This document shows, piece after piece, positions 58,041 through 64,000 of a stretch of 64,000 nucleotides of DNA. Source of the stretch: Sweltsa coloradensis. Its lineage: Eukaryota > Arthropoda > Insecta > Plecoptera > Chloroperlidae. The notes beneath the pieces are model-generated. The model had not been told where the DNA came from. It did no database searches and worked only from the letters and a program-made list of their open reading frames with translations. The first letter of the stretch is position 1. Every line of letters begins with the position of its first letter. The position numbers and the translations under genes are program-made. Location: the NCBI GenBank assembly GCA_024449915.1, contig JAMZAV010003219.1:1-64000 (forward strand), in the 5' to 3' direction.

Positions 58041-58311
58041 CTGACTCATCACACGAGACAAATCAAATTATTAAGGAGATGGACCACCGCCAATGTTAAA
58101 ACCACGCCAACTGACTCATCACACGAGACAAATAGATGGACCACCGCCAATGTTAGAACCACGCCAACTGACTCATCACACGAGACAAATACCAATGTAA
58201 ACAGCAACTGATCATCCACGAGCAATGGGACCACCGCCAATGTTAGAACCACGCCAACTGACTCATCACACGAGACAAATAGATGGACCACCGCCAATGT
58301 TAGAACCACGC
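58041..58311. repeat. 57-bp minisatellite
   Basis: The unit agatggaccaccgccaatgt, then taga accacgcc, ctgactcatcacacgagac and aaat repeats with a 57-base period (starts at 58077, 58134 and 58281), with a partial leading copy from 58041 and a degenerate stretch near 58190-58225. The period is a multiple of three, so a false repeat peptide is open on the - strand. Confidence 0.85.
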
Positions 58312-58319
58312 GAAATTAT

Positions 58320-59130
58320 CTCACAAAAACACTAAACAAAATCTAAAGAGTGGCTTAGAGCTCCCAAGCAGTTCAGTTCAGTTTCAGTTAGAGCTATATA
58401 TGGCACAATTTTGCTATCTTAAATTGTGATGGAAGAGTGATTAACATTATGAATTATATTAAATTAATTTTTTCCGTGATTTAAAACTTAACCGATTATA
58501 ATATTTTGAAAACATGTCATGCAGGATAATGTTCTCACGAAACTACATAGGACGTATAGTATAGCCACATATGCGATTTTACCTAGTGTTTTACTAAAAT
58601 AATGTTAGAATATTATTATTAGACTGATAACAAATAAAAACGCTTTGTGCCTGGCACTGGTGTTTACAAAGGGATGCAAAGTCATGTAACAGAAGAAACT
58701 AATGAGATGTCTACATTAGCTGAAGTTTGAGAAATTAATAATAGAATACTGTTTGGTCTATTACAAATTATGTAATTTGAATAAATAAATAAATAAGTGA
58801 ATAAACGAATAAAACTTTCAAGTTTAAAATTATTACGCATTTGCTTTCAAACTCAATAAAAATAATTGTTGTTATGGTTCAGAAACAATACAGAAATGAA
58901 GGATTAGACACGAAACGCGGCCTGTTTGGATTCTTACCAGTTTAAAGTACATTAAGTTCAGTAATTGTTAGTTAATTAGTGCAGCAGAATTATTTTAGTT
59001 CGTGCAGTGATTAAATGGTTCCGCTCGTACATCGGTTTACAAGGCATAGCGCCTGATTTAATTACTAGTATCGTATCAGGTTGTTATATGTCTGGGTCTG
59101 TAGGTGTTTGTATGACCTGGTTCTCTGCCC
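58320..59130. other. AT-rich spacer, nothing recognised
   Basis: No frame with a motif. It includes an (AAAT)n tract near 58780-58815. Confidence 0.4.
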
Positions 59131-59134
59131 CAGT

Positions 59135-59335
59135 ACGGTGGCTCGGAAACTAGAGGCGAGCTCTGGCGGTCGTCGTCGGGGACCCTCTACTTCCCCTTGA
59201 CCTCCCCGACCATGACGTGAGAATCCCTCCTTTCCTCCCCCTACCCGTGGCCGTTCTGACCAGCTTGGGATTTCCTCCCCATATCCCCTAGGCTAGAGTG
59301 ACGCATTATGACCTAACGGTTGACGCGCCATAAAT
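59135..59335 (+). repeat. RF1 repeat, middle and 3' part
   Basis: aaactagaggcgagctctgg, cggtcgtcgtcggggacc, cccctaggctagagtgacgc and tgacctaacggttgacgcgc. The GAC block is short. Confidence 0.7.
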
Positions 59336-59569
59336 ATATTTTATTTTTAAATTTTATTTGTGTTAATATAGGCAATTGCGTTTGTTATTATGTATGCCCT
59401 GGCACCTGTTTCATTGTTGCCACATAAAACACAATTTTTAACAAAAGTATGTTTAAACCAACGAAAATAATGGTTTTTGCATTAATGTTGTCTACATTCC
59501 GAAGATGAATTTTATATTTGCAAATGAAGAGCAAATTATTATATGGAAATCAATCCAGAAATTACAAAA

Positions 59570-60870
59570 TCCATCTCAGCCGGGTATCGAACCCGGGTCT
59601 CCCAAGTTTGGTTTAAAGCTGTGATTCTAAGAACAGTTAGGTTATATTGAAACTAGGTCGCTTCGCGAACGCTATTTTCCAGTCACGTTGATGGATGAGC
59701 TTTTTGGTTGACTATCTGTCCAACGATTACTACGTTTTTAGTATGCGTGGTATCTCATTACTTTTTCAAGTTCTATTGCAAAATCATTTTTGTAAAATAA
59801 GGATAATTTTTATATAGTAGTATTAATTGCTATGGTAATACCAATTAACAATAGAATGTTAAATATCTCGAGGCCCAAGGACTTGCTTTTTGTACGCATT
59901 GTAGTTGATTGTTATTTATTTATTTATTGCCACCAACAACAGAGCTACCTCCACAAGTGCGATATAGGCATTAATAAAATTAACTAAATTCTAAAGCACA
60001 AAAATAAAAATGATATCAAAAATCAAACATCTAAATATGTCTACTCAGGTGTACAAAAGAACATTATACTAAACGAAATGCAAAAAAAAACTATGACGAT
60101 TACAATGTTAAACCTGAAGAACATATTTTGAAGAAAACTTTTTAAAACATTGAAAGTTTAGGTGATTTATGGCCAGATCTGGATGGATGACAACTAACTG
60201 TCAGTAACTTGTTAGTTACACACCTGTAAAAGGCTTATATTTAGAAAAAAATTCTACGAATTCTTGCTAGCATTTTCAACTTTTTCTTTCACGAGGCACT
60301 ACATCACCATTACCTTAATGTAACCCTACAGTGGCCGACTTGTCCCGTCATGGGGCAGGTATAAATACATTAAAATAATTATAACGTCCATCTAAAATAT
60401 GAACGTTGTAGCCACACCCATTTGGTCAGAATCGGCCCAAATATTACGAAAATATCGCATTAAAATAAGGACAAAATCGTTAAAGTCCTATATTCATGAA
60501 ATATATTTCTTCGATTGTACCCAAAAACTTGGCAGATCTAAGTTCAGAGTTTTCGAAGGTCCCCTGATCGCGTATGCCGTTTGCCCGGTAGAGAGAAAAA
60601 AAAACACCCAAGTTATTTTTCTCAGGGTAATATGACCTAACCGGTTGAAGCGCCCTAGTTTCTCACGTCGTCGTCGTCGTCAGGGTAAGTGAAGTAAGTC
60701 TTCGTTTCGCTCATCCAATAAAATGTAAGACTTTTACTTGATCTTTATGCAATGTAATAAAATATAATTAGTGCAAAACTTCGGGTACTTTCAGCAGCCT
60801 TCCAATGGCAACATCACAGATCTGAATCGGGTTCGATACCCGGCTGAGATGGATTTAGTAATTTCTGGAT
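59570..60870. mobile_element. Composite: inverted SINE ends around an ACTAGG-type element
   Basis: At 59570-59620 the - strand reads a T-arm and tail (GGGTTCGATACCCGGCTGAG, then ATGGATTTTGTAATTTCTGG). The same text occurs on the + strand at 60822-60868. Between them, 59638-60712 begins aactaggtcgcttcgcgaac and ends tcgtttcgctcatccaa, the ends of the ACTAGG family, with internal blocks shared with 28340 and 51540. An RF1 tail fragment sits at about 60625-60670. Confidence 0.6.
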
Positions 60871-60979
60871 CGATTGATTGATTGATTGGATATTGAACGT
60901 CTCATATTTATGCAACTTGGCTAATCGAGACGAAGGGAGGGACGTAAGGGATGACGCTGGGGGACAAGGGGTGGGCAAG

Positions 60980-61140
60980 CCAGTGCTGGTCAAAACCAGC
61001 CACAAGCGTATGGGGAGGGCAGGGGTTCCCCGCACGTCGTGGTCGTCTCCGTCTGTGTCATCACCGTCCGTGTTGTCATTGTCGTCGCCGTCGGGGAGGT
61101 AGTCAAAGGGAAGGGGAAAGTTCCTCGACGACCCAGAGCT
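60980..61140 (-). repeat. RF1 repeat, - strand copy
   Basis: The reverse complement shows ctggttttgaccagcactgg, GAC/GAT repeats and gaggaactttccccttccc. It explains overlapping Asp-rich and Ser-rich frames on both strands. Confidence 0.6.
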
Positions 61141-61149
61141 CGCCATTAG

Positions 61150-62240
61150 TTTCAGGGATTAAAACTCCCCTAATCACGGGCCAAACCACGAGAAGGTTGC
61201 GAGTTGGAATTTGGTGGCCCAATTTCTGGATCGATTCGATTTCCATAAAATCAATTACATTTACGGGAGGGTTTCCCGATCAACGAAATTGAGAAATAAA
61301 GATCAATGGTTGAGGATTATCGTAACTAGTCAATTAAACTACAATCTGTCAGTGTAACAATGATGTAGTTCTCTGAACGCATCGCTATGTGGGGTATGCT
61401 TGGTATTTCCCGCCAAACAGTGTACAGTCACCACCAAGACGCACTAGACGCAACACTTCCGGTAGTTTTCACCTCTCAGATCGGAACTTCGAACACTCCC
61501 CTCGGCATCAACACCACTCGAGTGAAATGCCTCCAGACAATGAACGCTATCGCCTAATATATCTAGACGCTGAAGAAAGTGCATTGTTTGCTGCATGTCG
61601 GCGCTAAGAGACGTGCGGAAGTGAAGAGTTACACGCCAATTAGCGGACTTTAAGACGGGCCACTCGGAACTAAGTGTGGGTTAATTGATGTGGCGGTTGA
61701 CGCAAAGTGACAGTTTCCTACACGTTGGTGTTTTCGTGTGTGGTTCATGCACAAGGATAATGTTAACACAATATAATCGGAATAATATAAAGGGTAACTC
61801 TAGTAAACAAATCAATTGACTAGCAGTTAAGTACCAACTGATAAGCAAATATTACGAAAAATTAATTAATTAGCAAAAAAAAACACTAAATCTGGAAATG
61901 TGACCAATTGAAATGAATTGATGTCAAGTGATGCCAATTGTTGAATAATTTAGTCAAATGATCTATTGCAAACTACCAATTGAATTGATGTGAAACGATG
62001 ACAATTAATAAGATTTCTAGATCAAGTGATATAATTTGAAATGTTAATTGTAAGTCAGTTACTGAGGGTTGCAAAATATTTGTTGGTATTAATTGGTCAT
62101 TATCAAATTGTCTGTCAATTATAATTTTTAGTAGGAATATTTGGCATATACAATAAACTGTTTATTTGGGGATTGTGTCAACTAAGTCTGGGGTAGAGTT
62201 TGGTCAGATTTGTCCGTATGTCCAGTACAACACGTCCCGA
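61150..62240. other. Spacer without a supported gene
   Basis: A 72-codon + frame (61389-61607) has no domain, signal peptide or conserved motif that I can see. The rest is AT-rich, with repeated aattgatgt(g/c)aa(a/g) and accaattg words from 61800 to 62110. Confidence 0.35.
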
Positions 62241-62305
62241 CACTATCCTCTAGTCAGACACCTGAAGAGGGGCATGCATTGCACCCTGGGCGGGTTTCCA
62301 TCGTA
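62240..62305 (-). repeat. RF2 repeat fragment, inverted
   Basis: The reverse complement reads cagggtgcaatgcatgcccc and ttcaggtgtctgac, the start of RF2 as at 57725. A short + strand frame over it is not a gene. Confidence 0.5.
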
Positions 62306-62699
62306 GAAACAGCAGGGGCGTTGGTACGGGGGGTGATGGAGGGAAACTCCCCCCGGGGGTCAAGCCAGGTATGGGTGTCATTTGCTAACTTATAGCTTGT
62401 TGGGTGATTTTTTAGGATTTTTACTACAGTCGGGCTTGAAAACAAAAGGAAGGTTTTTGTTAACATTTTTTAGAAAGATTCAGTAAGAGACGTGATTTGC
62501 GAGACTAGACTAGCCATCTAATTTTAGACTAATATTCATTATATTTTGTGTGCAGAGTTTTCACTCCCAAGCAGACTGTCGACCGATTTCAGTCAGGTAA
62601 TCAATCTTCAATGCAATATTAGCTTCAAAATGTAACCCTTATTCATAATTAAAATTCGCCTGAAAACGTGTTTTAGGCCACCTATCAAGGGCACCTTTA

Positions 62700-62860
62700 A
62701 AAAAAATCCCGCCTTCGGCGAAAAAGACTCCGGCGGCTGGGGATTCGCCCCAGGCCCCGGTTTGCCCGCCCAACCTCGTAGTCAACTTTGGTGTGACCCC
62801 CCACTAAAAGAATAGGCACTAAGCCACTAAGACACAGAGAAACAAATACAATGATGAATA
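62700..62860 (-). repeat. tRNA-like SINE, GC-rich
   Basis: In reverse complement, TTAGTGGCTTAGTGCC is A-box-like and GGGGCGAATCCCCAGCC is B-box-like, with the two about 70 bases apart by insertion. It ends in an A/T-run (aaaaaaatcccgcc on the + strand). Confidence 0.45.
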
Positions 62861-63239
62861 CAATTTCTGGCCAGGGATGGTCCTCTACCGATCCCAATAA
62901 AGGAGACAAAGATGGAGGGGGTGAGGTGATGGGAGAGGGGCCCGCAGTTATCGGATCACACGTGCAATATCCTTCCATGTAGTCAGTGTTCTAACACAAC
63001 CTGGTTTACAGAGATGTCAACGAACAAACATTCCAGACCAAAGCTAGAAAGTCGCCTCAATGCATCAGACGTATAATTCTCCCTGACAAACTTCAACACA
63101 TTCTCTTCCTCGACGTGCTTTAAATTTAAAGTAACAGTCAAAATCTTGCTGAACAAAGCATATTATTCTCTTCAAGATTATTTATATGAGCAAGAGGCTA
63201 AATATGAAAAATTATTATAATTTATTACTTGACGAACAT

Positions 63240-63375
63240 CAATTATTTGTGTAGGTGTGTAGTTAAAATGTTAATTTGTTATTTAGTAGTTATTTTTAAT
63301 GTGTATGCCTTATTAAATTTATACATGTTTATATTTCACTATGGCAGTAAACATCTTGAATCTTGAATCTCGTAT
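63240..63375 (+). mobile_element. Possible LINE 3' terminus
   Basis: AT-rich segment ending in a short tandem tail, TCTTGAATCTTGAATC, near 63352-63370. Such heptamer-like tails mark several non-LTR retrotransposon ends. No coding part. Confidence 0.3.
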
Positions 63376-63579
63376 TGATGTATTGAAATTCCCATACATT
63401 GATTGGATTTAAAAAAAACTTCAACATAATAGTATTACCATTAGCCGAACAATAAGACATTGCCAACAAATTATGAATCATCCTGCATTTTATGTTGTAC
63501 CGGTATAAACCATTTTACCACTTTCGTTGTCTCATGGCTATAATCACATTTACAACCCTTTACTGTCGTTATAAGGTTT

Positions 63580-63880
63580 TCCCCGTCTGGGCCCGGAATA
63601 GAATTCGATCCAGATCCTTCTGATCTTAAAACACGAGAAATGACGCCAAGACTATTTCGCGAACATCAGCTAGAATGTAGATTATCACTCACCCAAACTT
63701 AAGACAAGTTCTGGCAGTCGCCTTTGGAGACCCCTACCCTTCCCTTGACGATCTCCCCAACGACGATGACCATGACGTGAGAACCTCCATCCGCTTTACT
63801 CCACCTAACCGTGGCTGGATCTCACAAGCATAGGTATTTCCTCCCCACACCCTTAAACCCCTTTAAACCATAAACCCTTA
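63580..63880 (+). repeat. RF1 repeat copy
   Basis: cccgtctgggcccggaatag, ttcgcgaacatcagctag, aagttctggcagtcg, tcccttgacgatctcccc, GACGATGAC and ccgtggctggatctcac. The 3' tail is degraded. Confidence 0.65.
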
Positions 63881-64000
63881 GACAAATCAATAAACGAATC
63901 ATATACATTTTTGTTTACATAAAATCATCTAAATTTACTATTTTTCTAATCAATTCATGTGTTTTTATATTTTTTTGGTTGCCATTTTGTAATAAATGAT

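Noticed and set aside
58041..58311. CRISPR-like repeat array
   Set aside because: The 57-bp units are contiguous without unique spacers, and the window is eukaryotic; it is a minisatellite.
61389..61607. 72-codon frame as a small gene
   Set aside because: No signal peptide, domain or conserved neighbour, and no transcription signals recognised.

Overview
This is eukaryotic nuclear DNA, almost certainly from an insect. It is AT-rich, intron-containing and packed with mobile elements. It holds a tandem array of insect odorant receptor (7tm_6) genes and an arthropod RR-2 cuticular protein gene. The insect order is not resolved from the sequence; a large, repeat-rich genome such as a hemipteran's would fit, but nothing here proves it.

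Region 1 (1-29500, + strand): three odorant receptor genes lie in direct tandem, each with seven exons and identical exon lengths and phases where intact. Copies 1 (422-5739) and 3 (22743-29352) are open and predict 541 residues. Copy 2 (13795-20554) is a pseudogene with frameshifts in exons 1 and 3 and a deleted 5' end of exon 2. All copies carry an unusual Arg-rich, strongly charged insert of more than 100 residues in the second intracellular loop, the feature I find most novel. The duplicated units include upstream and downstream non-coding DNA. Exon identity between copies changes abruptly, which suggests gene conversion.

Region 2 (6135-11800, between receptor copies 1 and 2): two decayed Penelope-like retroelements (RT plus GIY-YIG endonuclease) are joined head to head and flanked by a 10-bp direct repeat. 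The + strand copy was later split by a 2.7-kb inverted-repeat DNA transposon that carries a 70-bp tandem repeat.

Region 3 (29500-38940): no convincing host gene. It contains SINE-like and other repeats, a 64-bp MITE made of little but its inverted repeats, and a transposon-like segment at 32944-34350 with oddly oriented ends.

Region 4 (39015-56480, - strand): one RR-2 cuticular protein gene in three exons. It has a 15-nt first coding exon, an intron of about 13.9 kb full of mobile elements, and a clear TATA/initiator promoter next to a GAGA run. Exon 2 lacks one base relative to an open frame, probably in a C homopolymer. The large intron holds a 3.3-kb foldback element with a gene containing an EEADT motif, and nested elements with long inverted repeats ending in ACTAGG.

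Region 5 (56500-64000): no supported host gene. Repeats include a 57-bp minisatellite, tRNA-like SINEs in inverted orientation, and more copies of a roughly 370-bp repeat family (called RF1 here) found across the whole window, including inside receptor introns.

Most exon boundaries rest on reading splice signals by eye and on comparison between the three copies. Family names rest on recognised motifs, not on searches.
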